A DNA stretch of 64,000 nt from Desulfuromusa sp. (GCA_016744675.1 JADGDX010000001.1:81578-145577); one strand, 5' to 3'; shown: positions 10,084-20,510, counted from the first letter of the stretch. The notes: generated by a model not told the origin, from the letters alone. Translations and numbers: made by a program.

Positions 10084-10518
10084 ATGCTAGTCATTGGTAG
10101 TGATCATGGTGGTTATGAATTAAAATCGGCCATCTTAAAAATGTTAAGTGACAGAGGAATTGATTGTACTGATTTCGGCACGGATGGACCAGCCTCTGTC
10201 GATTATCCTGATTTTGCCGCTAAGGTTGCTGGCTCGGTCTCCTCTGGAGAAGCTAATCGCGGTATATTGATTTGTGGTACCGGAATCGGCATGTCTATTT
10301 CAGCTAATAAGTTTGCTGGAGTTCGGGCCGCTTTAGTTCATGATGAATTCACCGCACAAATGGCCAAAGAACATAATAATGCGAACATCTTGGTTCTTGG
10401 GGGAAGAGTTTTATCCATAGAAAAAGGGATAAGATTTGTTGAGGTCTGGCTAGACACGGAGTTTGAAGGTGGTCGACATCAGAACAGACTGGATAAAATC
10501 TCTGCTGTTGAGCAGTAG
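10084..10518 (+). CDS. rpiB: Ribose-5-phosphate isomerase B
   Basis: Interconverts ribose-5-phosphate and ribulose-5-phosphate in the pentose phosphate pathway. The start at ATG 10084 gives MLVIGSDHGGYELK, matching the family, with GAGGG seven bases upstream; a GTG at 10078 is also in frame. The active-site loop GILICGTGIGMSISANK contains the catalytic cysteine. The protein is 144 residues, as usual. It sits between fabF and glyA and ends at a strong terminator. Confidence 0.95.
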   Translation: MLVIGSDHGGYELKSAILKMLSDRGIDCTDFGTDGPASVDYPDFAAKVAGSVSSGEANRGILICGTGIGMSISANKFAGVRAALVHDEFTAQMAKEHNNANILVLGGRVLSIEKGIRFVEVWLDTEFEGGRHQNRLDKISAVEQ

Positions 10519-10533
10519 TTTTTAGTGATTAAC

Positions 10534-10566
10534 AAAACGGGGCTGATTCTTTCGCCCCGTTTTGTC
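10534..10566 (+). terminator. Intrinsic terminator after rpiB
   Basis: GC-rich inverted repeat (arms AAAACGGGGC 10534-10543 and GCCCCGTTTT 10554-10563) ending in a T-run. It closes the lipid/rpiB transcript ahead of glyA. Confidence 0.9.
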
Positions 10567-10604
10567 ATTATAAGTGATGGTTTAAACGGAGGATATCGAT
10601 AGTT

Positions 10605-11849
10605 ATGCAGAAACTAAAATCATTTGACCCTGAGATCGCTCAAGTTGTTGCCAAAGAAACAGAGCGTCAGGAATATAATCTTGAATTTATCGCATCTGAA
10701 AATTTTGTCACAGAGGCGGTCCTTGAAGCTCAGGGTTCTGTCCTAACGAATAAGTATGCAGAGGGTTACCCGGGAAAAAGATATTATGGCGGTTGTGAGT
10801 GTGTGGATGTTGCAGAACAATTAGCCATTGATCGAGCCAAAGAACTGTTCGGCGCAGAACATGCTAATGTTCAACCACATTCCGGTTCACAGGCCAATAT
10901 GGCTGTTTATATGGCGGTGTGTAAACCCGGAGATACTGTCCTTGGTATGAATTTAGCTCATGGTGGTCACTTAACACATGGCTCCCCAGTTAATTTCTCC
11001 GGCAAATTGTACAATATTGTTCCTTATGGTCTTGATGCCGAGACAGGGACTATTGATTATGAGGAAGTCGAGCGCCTTGCCGTTGAGCATCAGCCTAAGT
11101 TGATTGTTGTCGGAGCGAGTGCTTATCCCCGTGAAATCGATTTTGTGGCGTTTCGTAAGATCGCTGACAAGGTTGGTGCTGTTGTCATGGTAGATATGGC
11201 TCATATCGCTGGTTTGGTCGCAGCCGGTGTCCATTCTAATCCAGTCCCTCATGCGGAGTTTGTCACAACGACGACCCACAAAACTCTTCGTGGTCCACGC
11301 GGTGGGATGATTCTTTGTACTGAGGAGTGGGGGAAGAAGATTAATAGTAATATTTTCCCAGGTATTCAGGGTGGTCCACTCATGCATGTAATAGCGGCAA
11401 AAGCGGTCGCTTTTAAGGAAGCCTTGCAGCCGGACTTCAAAGACTATGCATCTCAAGTTGTAAAAAATGCCAGTGCGTTGGCAAAGGGGTTGACTGAAAA
11501 AGGCTATAAACTTGTATCTGGTGGAACCGATAATCATCTCATTCTTGTTGATTTTACCGGGACTGAGATTACGGGTAAGGTTGCTGAGAGGGCTCTTGAA
11601 GACGCAGGGATTACTGTCAATAAAAATGCGGTTCCTTTTGACACCAGATCCCCTTTTGTCACGAGCGGTATTCGGATTGGAACTCCTGCAACAACCACGC
11701 GTGGTTTAAAAGAGGCAGAAATGTTGCAAGTCGCTGCTTGGATAGATAGGGCTTTGCAAAATATTGATAATGATGCCGAATTGGCGAACATCAAAACCGA
11801 AGTTAAGGAACTCTGCCTGAGGTTTCCCCTCTACGCACATCGGATTTAA
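10605..11849 (+). CDS. glyA: Serine hydroxymethyltransferase
   Basis: PLP enzyme converting serine and tetrahydrofolate to glycine and methylene-THF. Hallmarks in the 414-residue protein are [10 protein letters not shown] near the N-terminus, the [15 protein letters not shown] segment, and the PLP-lysine motif [15 protein letters not shown]. Length is normal for bacteria. It is the first gene of a run leading to the riboflavin genes. Confidence 0.97.
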   Translation: MQKLKSFDPEIAQVVAKETERQEYNLEFIASENFVTEAVLEAQGSVLTNKYAEGYPGKRYYGGCECVDVAEQLAIDRAKELFGAEHANVQPHSGSQANMAVYMAVCKPGDTVLGMNLAHGGHLTHGSPVNFSGKLYNIVPYGLDAETGTIDYEEVERLAVEHQPKLIVVGASAYPREIDFVAFRKIADKVGAVVMVDMAHIAGLVAAGVHSNPVPHAEFVTTTTHKTLRGPRGGMILCTEEWGKKINSNIFPGIQGGPLMHVIAAKAVAFKEALQPDFKDYASQVVKNASALAKGLTEKGYKLVSGGTDNHLILVDFTGTEITGKVAERALEDAGITVNKNAVPFDTRSPFVTSGIRIGTPATTTRGLKEAEMLQVAAWIDRALQNIDNDAELANIKTEVKELCLRFPLYAHRI

Positions 11850-11861
11850 TAGGGATTGATT

Positions 11862-12320
11862 ATGGAACGCCCTGAGTGGGACGAGTATTTTATGCAGATT
11901 ACTCAACTTGTCGCAAGTCGGTCCACTTGTATGCGGCGTCAGGTTGGAGCTCTGCTCGTAAAAGAAAAGAACATTATGGCAACGGGATATAATGGTGTCC
12001 CCAGTGGTATTACTCACTGTGATGTGACGGGTTGCTTGCGTGAGCAGTTAAATGTTCCTTCTGGGGAACGCCACGAATTATGTCGTGGCTTGCATGCTGA
12101 GCAAAACGCGATCATTCAAGCTGCTAAACACGGTTCAAGCATTGTCGGCTCAACACTTTATTGCACCGACTCTCCTTGTATAATATGCAGTAAAATGCTT
12201 ATCAACGCCGGTGTTGTAGAAGTTATTTTTGGTCGTGGTTACCCAGATTCTTTGTCGTTGGAGATGTTAGCCGAAGCGGGAATCAAGTTTCGTCAACACT
12301 CTGGAGAAGATTCAAAATGA
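11862..12320 (+). CDS. Deoxycytidylate deaminase-like zinc enzyme (ComEB family)
   Basis: A 152-residue cytidine/deoxycytidylate deaminase-family protein. Zinc motif [10 protein letters not shown] (His and catalytic Glu) is followed by PCIICSKML with the two zinc cysteines; further Cys/His residues (CDVTGCLRE and [10 protein letters not shown]) match the extra zinc site of dCMP deaminases. It should supply dUMP for thymidylate synthesis. The ATG at 11862 has AGGG eight bases upstream; a TTG two codons earlier is less likely. It overlaps nrdR by four bases. Confidence 0.9.
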   Translation: MERPEWDEYFMQITQLVASRSTCMRRQVGALLVKEKNIMATGYNGVPSGITHCDVTGCLREQLNVPSGERHELCRGLHAEQNAIIQAAKHGSSIVGSTLYCTDSPCIICSKMLINAGVVEVIFGRGYPDSLSLEMLAEAGIKFRQHSGEDSK

Positions 12321-12775
12321 ACTGTCCGTTCTGTCGTCATGATGATACACGCGTTGTTGATTCAAGGCTTGGAAAAGAGGGAAATAACGTCCGTCGACGT
12401 CGCGAGTGCCCCTCATGTGAAAGGCGCTTTACGACCTATGAAAGAGTTGAAGAAATTCTTCCTTGGGTCATCAAAAAAGATGGTCGCCGTGAAGCATTTG
12501 ATCGCTCAAAGATTATTTCTGGTATGCAACGTGCTTGTGAAAAACGTCCGGTGCCGGTTGAACAGATTGAAGCTCTTGTCGATCAAATGGAAAGAAAGTT
12601 TCAGGAATGTGGCGATAAAGAGATTTCTGCAAGTTTGATCGGGGAAGCTGTTATGGACATGCTTCATGGTGTCGATGAGGTCGCTTATGTCCGTTTTGCT
12701 TCAGTCTATCGGCAATTTAAGGACATTAACGAATTTATGTCAGAATTGAATGATCTGCTGAAGCACTCGAATTAA
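12317..12775 (+). CDS. nrdR: Transcriptional repressor NrdR
   Basis: ATP/dATP-sensing repressor of ribonucleotide reductase genes. The 152-residue protein has an N-terminal zinc ribbon (MNCPFC ... [18 protein letters not shown]) followed by an ATP-cone domain ([16 protein letters not shown]). It overlaps the upstream deaminase gene (ATGA), linking nucleotide regulation and dCMP deamination; next to ribD is a common position for nrdR. Confidence 0.97.
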   Translation: MNCPFCRHDDTRVVDSRLGKEGNNVRRRRECPSCERRFTTYERVEEILPWVIKKDGRREAFDRSKIISGMQRACEKRPVPVEQIEALVDQMERKFQECGDKEISASLIGEAVMDMLHGVDEVAYVRFASVYRQFKDINEFMSELNDLLKHSN

Positions 12776-12860
12776 ATTTTTATACCCTTTTTATTGTTTG
12801 CTGCCGGGGCCTCTTGTGGGATGTCCCGGCGTTTGCGTTTCGCAGGGAGACTTTGTCTCA

Positions 12861-13976
12861 ATGTCCCATTCTAAACATCAACAGTTTATGCAGTTGGCAC
12901 TTGATCTTGCCCATATGGGTCTTGGGAGGACTGCACCTAATCCACCTGTTGGTGCCGTTATTGTCAATTCTGGATTGATTGTCGGGGAAGGTTTTCATCC
13001 ACGGGCAGGCGATCCCCATGCTGAAATTATTGCTTTAAGGCAGGCTGGCGAGAAAGCCGCTGGCGCCGATATCTATGTGACGCTCGAACCATGTTCACAT
13101 CATGGGAAAACGCCACCATGCGCTGACGCTTTGATTGCTGCTGGAATTAAGTCAGTTTATGTCGGGGCCGTTGATCCGAATCCTAAAGTTGCAGGTCGTG
13201 GCATTAAAAAACTGCAAGATGCAGGCATTCACGTTGAGGCTGGAATTCTTGAACCTTCATGTCGTTACTTGATTGCACCTTTTAGTAAACACATCAGAAC
13301 TGGCTTGCCTTTTACTATTTATAAAGCAGCGATGACTGTTGATGGGAATACGGCAACCACAACGGGGGACTCCCGTTGGGTTTCAGGTGAAGAAAGCCGA
13401 TTCGTTGTTCATCAATTGCGCGATCGTGTCGAGGCTATTATGGTTGGCATCGGTACGATCGAGAAGGATGACCCCTTGCTTAACACACGTCTTCCTGATG
13501 GAATGGGCCGTGACCCTTTGAGGGTGATTGTTGATAGTCAGCTTAGGATTAATCCACAAACCAGGATTTTGACACAAGATTCTAAGGTTAAAACTCTTGT
13601 AGCAACAATTTGCAACGATTTGAAAAAAATAGCGCTCATTCAAAATTCTGGTGTTGACGTTGTTGTTTTACCTGCAGTCGATGGCAAAGTCTCTTTGCTG
13701 GAATTATGGAAGGAACTTGGAAAGAGGAATGTTCAGACTCTTCTTCTCGAGGGTGGATCCACATTGGCAGAGGCTGCACTTCAGGACGGTTTGGTTGATC
13801 GTGTGATGATTTTTCTGTCTCCTAAATTGCTTGGTGGTCATTCGGGTTATGGAATTTTTACGGGTTCTGGTTGTGTGAAAATGTCTCATGCGATTAAGCT
13901 TGAGAATGTTACCTATGAGCAGGTTGGTGATGATCTGAAAATAACAGGAGATATTGCGACATGTTTACAGGATTAA
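12861..13976 (+). CDS. ribD: Bifunctional riboflavin biosynthesis deaminase/reductase
   Basis: Carries out the second and third steps from GTP to riboflavin. The N-terminal deaminase domain has the zinc motifs HAEIIALRQAG and EPCSHHGKTPPC; the C-terminal reductase domain begins near LPFTIYKAAMTVDG and includes LLLEGGSTLAEAAL. I use ATG 12861 (371 residues), with AGGGAG about 12 bases upstream; longer or shorter starts (12798, 12888) are possible. A GC-rich hairpin (GCCGGG...TCCCGGC, about 12801-12828) lies just upstream. No FMN riboswitch is visible. It overlaps ribE by 16 bases. Confidence 0.94.
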   Translation: MSHSKHQQFMQLALDLAHMGLGRTAPNPPVGAVIVNSGLIVGEGFHPRAGDPHAEIIALRQAGEKAAGADIYVTLEPCSHHGKTPPCADALIAAGIKSVYVGAVDPNPKVAGRGIKKLQDAGIHVEAGILEPSCRYLIAPFSKHIRTGLPFTIYKAAMTVDGNTATTTGDSRWVSGEESRFVVHQLRDRVEAIMVGIGTIEKDDPLLNTRLPDGMGRDPLRVIVDSQLRINPQTRILTQDSKVKTLVATICNDLKKIALIQNSGVDVVVLPAVDGKVSLLELWKELGKRNVQTLLLEGGSTLAEAALQDGLVDRVMIFLSPKLLGGHSGYGIFTGSGCVKMSHAIKLENVTYEQVGDDLKITGDIATCLQD

Positions 13977-14611
13977 TACAATCTATTGGTCAGATTTACA
14001 GCCTTAAAAGGGTAGGACATTCTGCTCAATTAAGGATTGCTAGCCAGTTAGTCCATGATGACTTGCAATTAGGGGAAAGCATAGCTGTGAATGGTGCTTG
14101 TTTGACCGTTGTTGCATGGGATACTCATAGTTTCACAGTTGATGTCTCACCAGAGACGTTACAAAATACAACGTTAGGTCAGTTGCCGATCAATCATCCT
14201 GTCAACTTAGAGAGGGCATTGCGTCTTTCCGATCGTTTAGGTGGGCATTTAGTCAGTGGTCATATCGATTGTATCGCTAAAGTTCGGCGTCGTTATGAAG
14301 ACCATAACGCGATTCGATTTGACTTTACGGTTCCGCAAGAGGTTATGCGTTACTTGGTGACAAAAGGTTCTGTTGCGATTGACGGGATCAGTTTGACAGT
14401 CAATCAAGTTGAACATGAGATGTTTTCTGTGGCAGTGATTCCCCATTCTTTAAAAATGACGACACTAAAAGATTGTCGTGAGGGGGGACAGGTCAATATA
14501 GAAACTGATTTAATCGGTCGTTATGTTGAGCGTTTACTACCAGATCAAAATGATTCGTGTGATAAGCAAAATGTTGATCTGGACTTTCTTGCTAAAAATG
14601 GTTTTCTGTGA
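13961..14611 (+). CDS. ribE: Riboflavin synthase alpha subunit
   Basis: Dismutates two 6,7-dimethyl-8-ribityllumazine molecules to riboflavin. The 216-residue protein has two lumazine-binding repeats, each with its own barrel: MFTGLIQSIGQI...NGACLTVV and LGGHLVSGHIDC...IDGISLTVN. The start overlaps the 3' end of ribD, indicating translational coupling. Confidence 0.96.
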   Translation: MFTGLIQSIGQIYSLKRVGHSAQLRIASQLVHDDLQLGESIAVNGACLTVVAWDTHSFTVDVSPETLQNTTLGQLPINHPVNLERALRLSDRLGGHLVSGHIDCIAKVRRRYEDHNAIRFDFTVPQEVMRYLVTKGSVAIDGISLTVNQVEHEMFSVAVIPHSLKMTTLKDCREGGQVNIETDLIGRYVERLLPDQNDSCDKQNVDLDFLAKNGFL

Positions 14612-14744
14612 GATAAGATGGCGGTCGTGAGAAGTCAGTTTTGCGCTGCTACGGATTCTAAGAATCTGGAAAATTCACCCTTTGAAAGTGACCGATACTT
14701 CTTTTAAATTGAAGCATGTCGCTCAATGAGTAAGGATAAACAGT

Positions 14745-15950
14745 ATGACAATTGCAAAAATAGAAGCGGCCCTTGATGATATTCGCCAAGGGAAAATGGT
14801 AATTTTGGTTGATGATGAAGATCGCGAAAATGAAGGTGATCTTGTTGTCGCTGCTGAAAAAGCGACCCCAGAAATTATCAATTTCATGGCTACACAAGGA
14901 CGTGGGCTGATTTGTCTCTCTTTGACCGAAGACCGTGCTGATAAACTTGATTTGCCATTGATGGTGACAGAGAATGATTCCTCATTTGGGACAGCTTTCA
15001 CCGTTTCAATTGAAGCACGTCAAGGTGTCACGACGGGGATCTCTGTTGCTGATCGTGCTCATACAATCCAAGTTGCTGTTGCCGATGATACAACGGCACG
15101 CGACCTTGCTCGTCCTGGCCACGTATTTCCGTTGAGGGCGAAGAAGGGCGGCGTCATGGTCCGTACGGGACAGACTGAGGGATCTGTTGATCTTGCTCGC
15201 TTAGCTGGCCTTAAGCCTGCTGGTGTTATTTGTGAGATTATGAATGAAGATGGCACGATGGCCAGGATGCCTCAGTTAGAAGTTTTTGCAAAGCAACATG
15301 ATCTAAAAATCATTTCTGTCGCCGAGATTGTCTCTTATCGAATGAGAACAGAGTTGTTGGTTCATAGGGCTGCAGAAACGACATTGCCTACGGCATTTGG
15401 AGGTGTATTCTCCGCAGTTGTCTATGAGAATGATGTTGATGATTCTCAGCATGTGGCTTTGGTTAAAGGAAAAATCGATCCGAATGAACCCGTTCTCGTT
15501 CGTGTCCACTCCGAATGTTTGACGGGTGACGTTTTTGGTTCGCAACGCTGTGATTGCGGTGAACAATTGCAGTCAGCAATGGCCCAGATTGAAAAAGAAG
15601 GTGTTGGCATTGTTCTTTACATGCGCCAGGAGGGTCGGGGTATTGGTCTTGTTAACAAAATGAAGGCTTATGCATTGCAGGATCATGGTCATGATACCGT
15701 GGAAGCGAATCATGCTCTTGGATTTAAGGATGACTTACGAGATTATGGTTTGGGAGCACAGATGCTTTCAGAGCTTGGTGTTCGAAAGTTGCGCTTGATG
15801 ACGAATAATCCTAAAAAAATTGTTGGGCTTGAAGGTTATGGCCTTGAAATTGTTGAGCGTGTTTCGATTGAAGTAGCAGCACAACGAAATAATCTCAAAT
15901 ATCTTAAAACGAAACGTGAAAAAATGGGACATCTGCTGGAAAATCTCTAG
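14745..15950 (+). CDS. ribBA: Bifunctional DHBP synthase / GTP cyclohydrolase II
   Basis: Makes both precursors of riboflavin. The N-terminal ~200 residues are 3,4-dihydroxy-2-butanone-4-phosphate synthase (acidic loop [10 protein letters not shown], then TGISVADRA). The C-terminal ~200 are GTP cyclohydrolase II with the zinc cysteines in [18 protein letters not shown] and the RQEGRGIGL loop. The 401-residue length is usual for the fusion. A 133-base gap after ribE shows no recognisable riboswitch. Confidence 0.96.
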   Translation: MTIAKIEAALDDIRQGKMVILVDDEDRENEGDLVVAAEKATPEIINFMATQGRGLICLSLTEDRADKLDLPLMVTENDSSFGTAFTVSIEARQGVTTGISVADRAHTIQVAVADDTTARDLARPGHVFPLRAKKGGVMVRTGQTEGSVDLARLAGLKPAGVICEIMNEDGTMARMPQLEVFAKQHDLKIISVAEIVSYRMRTELLVHRAAETTLPTAFGGVFSAVVYENDVDDSQHVALVKGKIDPNEPVLVRVHSECLTGDVFGSQRCDCGEQLQSAMAQIEKEGVGIVLYMRQEGRGIGLVNKMKAYALQDHGHDTVEANHALGFKDDLRDYGLGAQMLSELGVRKLRLMTNNPKKIVGLEGYGLEIVERVSIEVAAQRNNLKYLKTKREKMGHLLENL

Positions 15951-15970
15951 CATTATTTCAGGAGGTCATA

Positions 15971-16435
15971 GTGTCAAAAATTATCGAAGGAACATTGGAA
16001 GCAAAAAACTACCGTTTTGGTATTATTGTTAGTCGTTTCAACAGCTTTATCTCTGATCGGTTGCTCGAGGGCGCTATTGATACTCTGGTCCGTCATGGTG
16101 CTGATAAAGAGCAGTTGGCTATTGTTAAGGCGCCCGGCGCTTTTGAGTTGCCGCTGGTTGCTAAGAAAATGGCCGATTCAAAAAAATATGATGCACTTAT
16201 TTGTCTTGGTGCTGTTATTCGTGGTGGGACACCCCACTTTGAATATGTAAGCTCTGAAATGACCAAAGGGATTGCCTCTGTGTCACTCCAGTCTGGGCTG
16301 CCAATTGCTTTTGGTGTGTTGACGACTGATTCTGTTGAGCAGGCGATTGAGCGAGCAGGAACCAAGGCAGGAAATAAAGGTGTTGAGGCTGCAATGAGTG
16401 CTATTGAAATGGTGAATCTGCTGGGAGCCGTTTAA
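15971..16435 (+). CDS. ribH: 6,7-dimethyl-8-ribityllumazine synthase
   Basis: Condenses the two riboflavin precursors, normally as an icosahedral or pentameric shell. The 154-residue protein shows [36 protein letters not shown] and [16 protein letters not shown], the standard substrate-binding segments. The start is GTG with AGGAGGT upstream. It is followed closely by nusB, a common pairing. Confidence 0.97.
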   Translation: MSKIIEGTLEAKNYRFGIIVSRFNSFISDRLLEGAIDTLVRHGADKEQLAIVKAPGAFELPLVAKKMADSKKYDALICLGAVIRGGTPHFEYVSSEMTKGIASVSLQSGLPIAFGVLTTDSVEQAIERAGTKAGNKGVEAAMSAIEMVNLLGAV

Positions 16436-16439
16436 CACT

Positions 16440-16919
16440 ATGTCGAATAATCGCCGTGTTGGTCGAGAGTATGCCTTGAAGATGTTGTTTGCTTTGCAAA
16501 TCGATCAAGACCAAACAGAATCAAATCGATTGATTGATTCATTCTGGAATAATTTCCGCTTCGCTGACGATGTTTTAGGTGAACCTCTAGAATCAATTGA
16601 TGTTCCTTTGGCAACAGCGTCTCGACTTTTTGCTGAAAAGATTGTCACGGGAGTTGTTGAGTTTCGTTCTGTCATTGATAAGAAGATAGCAGAGAGTGCG
16701 AAAAACTGGTCTTTATCTAGAATGACTGCTGTCGATCTATCTATACTGCGAATTGGTGCTTACGAATTGCTTTATAATTCAACTGTTCCTGCTGCTGTTG
16801 TTATTGATGAAGCGATTGAAATAGCGAAAAGATATGGAACGAAGGACTCGGCTTCTTTTATCAACGGTCTGCTTGACAAGATCGCGAAAGAGGTGGGAGT
16901 TAAACCATCACCTGAATAA
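16440..16919 (+). CDS. nusB: Transcription antitermination factor NusB
   Basis: All-helical RNA-binding protein that joins NusE at boxA to promote rRNA antitermination. The 159-residue sequence has N-terminal RRVGREYALKMLFALQ and C-terminal VIDEAIEIAKRYGTKDSASFINGLLDKI, both diagnostic. It begins four bases after ribH. Confidence 0.96.
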   Translation: MSNNRRVGREYALKMLFALQIDQDQTESNRLIDSFWNNFRFADDVLGEPLESIDVPLATASRLFAEKIVTGVVEFRSVIDKKIAESAKNWSLSRMTAVDLSILRIGAYELLYNSTVPAAVVIDEAIEIAKRYGTKDSASFINGLLDKIAKEVGVKPSPE

Positions 16920-16943
16920 TTAGTTCTTAAGATAGAGGTTTCT

Positions 16944-18254
16944 ATGAGCACGACAAAAGTAGGACTGCTAGGATTTGGTACCATCGGTACAGGCGTTGTT
17001 CGTAATTTTCAACGCAATGCGTCCATTATGCAGCAAAGACTTGGCCATAATATCCAACTCGTTAAGATTGCTGATCTTGATCTTGAGACTGACCGCGGTG
17101 TGCAATTGCCTCCGGGTGTTTTAACTGCTGATGTTGAAGATGTTATCAGTGACCCTGATATTGATATCGTTATAGAGTTGATTGGCGGTTATGAACCAGC
17201 TAAAAAGTTCATTCTAAAAGCTATCGAGAATGGCAAGCATATTGTCACTGCTAATAAGGCACTTATGGCCGTCCATGGAGAGGAAATCATCACCGCTGCT
17301 AATAAGAATGACGTTTCTGTCATGTTTGAGGCGGCTGTCGGTGGAGGAATTCCTATCATCTCTGCGATTAAAGAGAATCTTTGCAGTAACGAGTTTAGTG
17401 CGATTCTTGGAATTCTTAACGGAACGTGTAATTTTATCTTAACCAAAATGACTGAAGAGGGTAGTGATTTTGCTCCTGTTCTCAAAGAGGCTCAAGAGCT
17501 TGGTTATGCTGAAGCAGATCCAACTTTTGACATTGAGGGTGTTGATACTGCACATAAAATTGCTTTATTGTCAGCATTATGCTTTGGCACAACCGTTGAT
17601 TTCGATCATGTTTATACCGAGGGGATTAGTAATATCACGTCGGTTGATATTCAATTTGCTGAGCAGATGGGCTACAAAATTAAACTGCTGGCGATTGGAA
17701 AAAATCATGGCAACCAAATAGAGGTCAGAGTTCACCCAACGATGATCCCAGGATCTTATCAGCTTGCGGGCATAAACGGTGTGTTTAATGCCGTGAGATT
17801 AAATGGAGACTTTGTCGGACCTACCTTGCTATATGGTAGTGGAGCCGGTATGGATGCGACTGCAAGTGCAGTCATGGGTGACGTGATGGCAATTAGTCGG
17901 GATCAAGCATCCGGGGCAACTTCACGTGTTCCAATTATGGGGTATCGCGCTGATCAAATAAAATCATTACCGATTAAGGCGATGAGTGAAATTGTCAGTC
18001 ATTATTATCTGCGTTTTACCACAATAGAGAAACCGGGTGTTCTTGCTAAGATTGCAGGCTGCCTTGGTAAGTATAATATCAGTATCCAGTCAATGATTCA
18101 GCCGGAGGGAGATAGCGTCGATTCGGTTTCTATTGTTCTGATGACACATTCTGCAAAGGAAGGCGATGTTTCTTCTGCGTTAAAGGAGATTGCCTCGCTG
18201 GATATTATTTCACAACCAACCTGTTTGATTCGAGTTGAACACGATCTCGATTGA
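16944..18254 (+). CDS. hom: Homoserine dehydrogenase
   Basis: Reduces aspartate semialdehyde to homoserine on the way to threonine and methionine. The 436-residue protein has the dinucleotide fold VGLLGFGTIGTGV, the family signature around GYAEADPTFDIEGVDTAHK, and a C-terminal ACT domain (TTIEKPGVLAKIAGCL...) typical of feedback-regulated monofunctional enzymes. It closes the riboflavin/nusB run at a strong terminator. Confidence 0.96.
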   Translation: MSTTKVGLLGFGTIGTGVVRNFQRNASIMQQRLGHNIQLVKIADLDLETDRGVQLPPGVLTADVEDVISDPDIDIVIELIGGYEPAKKFILKAIENGKHIVTANKALMAVHGEEIITAANKNDVSVMFEAAVGGGIPIISAIKENLCSNEFSAILGILNGTCNFILTKMTEEGSDFAPVLKEAQELGYAEADPTFDIEGVDTAHKIALLSALCFGTTVDFDHVYTEGISNITSVDIQFAEQMGYKIKLLAIGKNHGNQIEVRVHPTMIPGSYQLAGINGVFNAVRLNGDFVGPTLLYGSGAGMDATASAVMGDVMAISRDQASGATSRVPIMGYRADQIKSLPIKAMSEIVSHYYLRFTTIEKPGVLAKIAGCLGKYNISIQSMIQPEGDSVDSVSIVLMTHSAKEGDVSSALKEIASLDIISQPTCLIRVEHDLD

Positions 18255-18280
18255 TTTTTTACATAAAAGAGTATTTTTAA

Positions 18281-18310
18281 AGCCGCCCTATCGCAGGGCG
18301 GCTTTTTTTG
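18281..18310 (+). terminator. Intrinsic terminator after hom
   Basis: Stem AGCCGCCCT / AGGGCGGCT (18281-18303) with loop ATCGC, followed by a run of T. It lies between the convergent hom and acyl-CoA synthetase genes and the A-rich left side could let it work on both strands. Confidence 0.9.
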
Positions 18311-18311
18311 G

Positions 18312-20174
18312 TTAGTTCATTGAAATCTCAGGTTCAACGATGTAACGTTTTATCTTACGCGTTGTTGTTTTTGGGAATTCATCTTCCCTTAAAGTAAACT
18401 TCTTAATTCTTTTGTAGCCAGCCAAATCTTTACCATAAGATAAAATTTCTTTGCGGATAAGAAGTTCTATTTCTGTCGCTGACATTGGTTTGTGGTCTTG
18501 TTCTTTTGTCAAAGCAAATAATGCTTCTTCATCAGGAAAAATGACCGCATAGACCTCTTCGGATGTTGCTCCGATCTTGTGTCCATAAACCATAATCTCA
18601 GCGATATAGGGACTTTTGAGGATTTGATTTTCAATCTCTTCAGGATACACATTTTTACCATTTGCTGTGACAATGAGGTTTTTGACTCGGCCACAGATCG
18701 TGAGCATATTTTCTTTATCAATACTTCCTAGGTCTCCTGTGTGATACCACTCATCAGTAAGCACTTCAGAAGTTGCTTTGTCGTTTTTATAATAACCAAG
18801 CATAACGTTCGGGCCTTTGACGAGAATTTCACCCTCACCATCAGAATTGGACTTGTCGATTTTTATATCAACCCCATCTAAAACTTCTCCGGATGTCCCA
18901 GGTTTGCTTTTGTAGGGACTTTCAGCAGAAATGATTGGTGATGTTTCTGTGATTCCATATCCTTGTAGTAAGACAAGTCCTAGGCTGTTAAATCCCTCTG
19001 CAACCGCCGGATCTAGTGCTGCGCCACCGCTGACAAAAGTTGTTTTTTCACCAAGCGATTGTTGGACTTTTGAACTGACAATCTTTCTAGTTAAAGAGAA
19101 ATTATATAGAAGCCGTGATGAAGATTTGGAATTAATGTTTTTCATGATTCTGTCTAGCAGCAAACGATAAACAGCAGGAACACCAAGCAGAAAAGTTGGT
19201 TTTATCTCATTGAGGTTGTCTCCGAGTTTTTTGATCGATTCAGCAAAGCTGACTTGTCCTCCAAGAGATAGGGGGAGAAGAACACCACAAACCTGTTCAA
19301 AAACGTGATTTATGGGCAAAAAAGAGAGAGTTTGTATTGAACTGTCTAGTTTGAAGCGGACGCGTGCAGCTTCAATATTGCTCACAATATTTTTATGGCT
19401 GAGCATCGCCCCTTTAGATCGACCCGTCGTGCCAGAAGTATAGAGGATGACAGCTCGGTCATCTGGGTGAATATCAGTCGGGGGCAGGGGGGTCGTATGA
19501 AAAATATCCTTATATGAAAAAAGGCGTTTTTCTTTTAACAGGCGATGTTTGGAAATTGCTGAGTCGGAAAGAAAATTTATCACCTTCTTCTTTTTTCCCG
19601 ATTGTTCTTCTTCATCGGTCAGTCTTGAATATGCTTGTATGGCAGCCTCTTCAATCGGCTTACATCTTTCAGTGGAAATGTCTAGATCCTTGACCAGCTC
19701 TTTCCACAGTGATGACAGACTCTCCATTGCTCCTGCTGTTTTGCTCTGGTCTGTAACTTCTGACAAGGGGGTATCGATGAGAATGATTTTTTTAAGTTCA
19801 GGAAGATCATCAATCACCTCCAAAAGTGTTTCAAGCTGGGCTTGTCCAACAAAAATAGCTTCTGAATCAGAATGGTTCAATATATGGCGTAGTTCAGTTG
19901 CTTTTAGTTCTTTGTCGATTGGAATAGCAATGCATCCGCCCCTTAATATTGCAAGGTATGCAGCCACCCAACGAGGGGTCGATGGCCCAAAAAGAGCAAT
20001 GTGGGATGATTTTTTAACTCCTAATTGTGAAAGGCCAGCCGCGAGATTTTCAACAATTTCCCAGAGCTTGCTATATGTCAGGGGTTTCCAATTGCCCTTG
20101 CTTTTATATTGCATGGCAACGTTTGTCGGGTGACTCTGACAACTTGATGAGATTAACTGATCAATTGTTTGCAC
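18312..20174 (-). CDS. Long-chain acyl-CoA synthetase (AMP-forming)
   Basis: A member of the ANL superfamily activating a fatty acid as acyl-AMP then acyl-CoA. The P-loop motif VILYTSGTTGRSKGAMLSHKN is intact, followed by QGYGITETSPIIS, WYHTGDLGSID and a C-terminal domain with the catalytic lysine in TTTRKIKRYIV. The start is placed at GTG 20174 because GGAG lies eight bases upstream; a GTG at 20201 would add nine residues. About 620 residues resembles bacterial FadD15-like/AMP-binding proteins rather than E. coli FadD (561). Chain-length preference cannot be told from sequence. Confidence 0.88.
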   Translation of the reverse strand: MQTIDQLISSSCQSHPTNVAMQYKSKGNWKPLTYSKLWEIVENLAAGLSQLGVKKSSHIALFGPSTPRWVAAYLAILRGGCIAIPIDKELKATELRHILNHSDSEAIFVGQAQLETLLEVIDDLPELKKIILIDTPLSEVTDQSKTAGAMESLSSLWKELVKDLDISTERCKPIEEAAIQAYSRLTDEEEQSGKKKKVINFLSDSAISKHRLLKEKRLFSYKDIFHTTPLPPTDIHPDDRAVILYTSGTTGRSKGAMLSHKNIVSNIEAARVRFKLDSSIQTLSFLPINHVFEQVCGVLLPLSLGGQVSFAESIKKLGDNLNEIKPTFLLGVPAVYRLLLDRIMKNINSKSSSRLLYNFSLTRKIVSSKVQQSLGEKTTFVSGGAALDPAVAEGFNSLGLVLLQGYGITETSPIISAESPYKSKPGTSGEVLDGVDIKIDKSNSDGEGEILVKGPNVMLGYYKNDKATSEVLTDEWYHTGDLGSIDKENMLTICGRVKNLIVTANGKNVYPEEIENQILKSPYIAEIMVYGHKIGATSEEVYAVIFPDEEALFALTKEQDHKPMSATEIELLIRKEILSYGKDLAGYKRIKKFTLREDEFPKTTTRKIKRYIVEPEISMN

Positions 20175-20326
20175 TTTTAATGCTCCATCTTTCAGCAACA
20201 CATAAAAAAATAACGGGTATTTATCGCTTTCAACAATTTACTTTAGCGTTGTCCTATTTTTCAGGCAAGCTTGAAAAGATTTTTGAACAAGGGATTCAGT
20301 AAGTTGAATAAAATTAACGAAATATC

Positions 20327-20354
20327 TTGACAATGATAGTAGCATTTTGATAAA
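20327..20354 (+). promoter_or_regulatory. Sigma-70 promoter for tRNA-Val(GAC)
   Basis: A consensus -35 TTGACA (20327-20332) and a -10 GATAAA (20349-20354) are separated by 16 bases, about 20 bases ahead of the mature tRNA 5' end. Confidence 0.75.
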
Positions 20355-20374
20355 AGAACGCCGCGCTTCGATGA

Positions 20375-20449
20375 AGGCACGTAGCTCAGTGGGAGAGCAC
20401 TTCCCTGACACGGAAGGGGTCGGCGGTTCAATCCCGCCCGTGCCTACCA
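20375..20449 (+). tRNA. tRNA-Val (anticodon GAC)
   Basis: Folds as a complete cloverleaf: acceptor AGGCACG/CGTGCCT, D-stem GCTC/GAGC, anticodon stem CTTCC/GGAAG with loop CTGACAC (anticodon GAC), T-stem GGCGG/CCGCC with loop TTCAATC, discriminator A and encoded CCA. Confidence 0.97.
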
Positions 20450-20480
20450 GATCCGCAACTGAATATTATGTGTATTGATT

Positions 20481-20510
20481 AGAGGCATCTGTGTGATGCC
20501 TCTTTTTGTT
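20481..20510 (+). terminator. Intrinsic terminator after tRNA-Val
   Basis: Hairpin with arms AGAGGCAT (20481-20488) and ATGCCTCT (20496-20503) followed by a T-run, between the tRNA and thrS. Confidence 0.88.

Noticed and set aside
12776..12860. FMN riboswitch before ribD
   Set aside because: Only a GC-rich hairpin is present; the conserved AGGGTGA-type core is absent.
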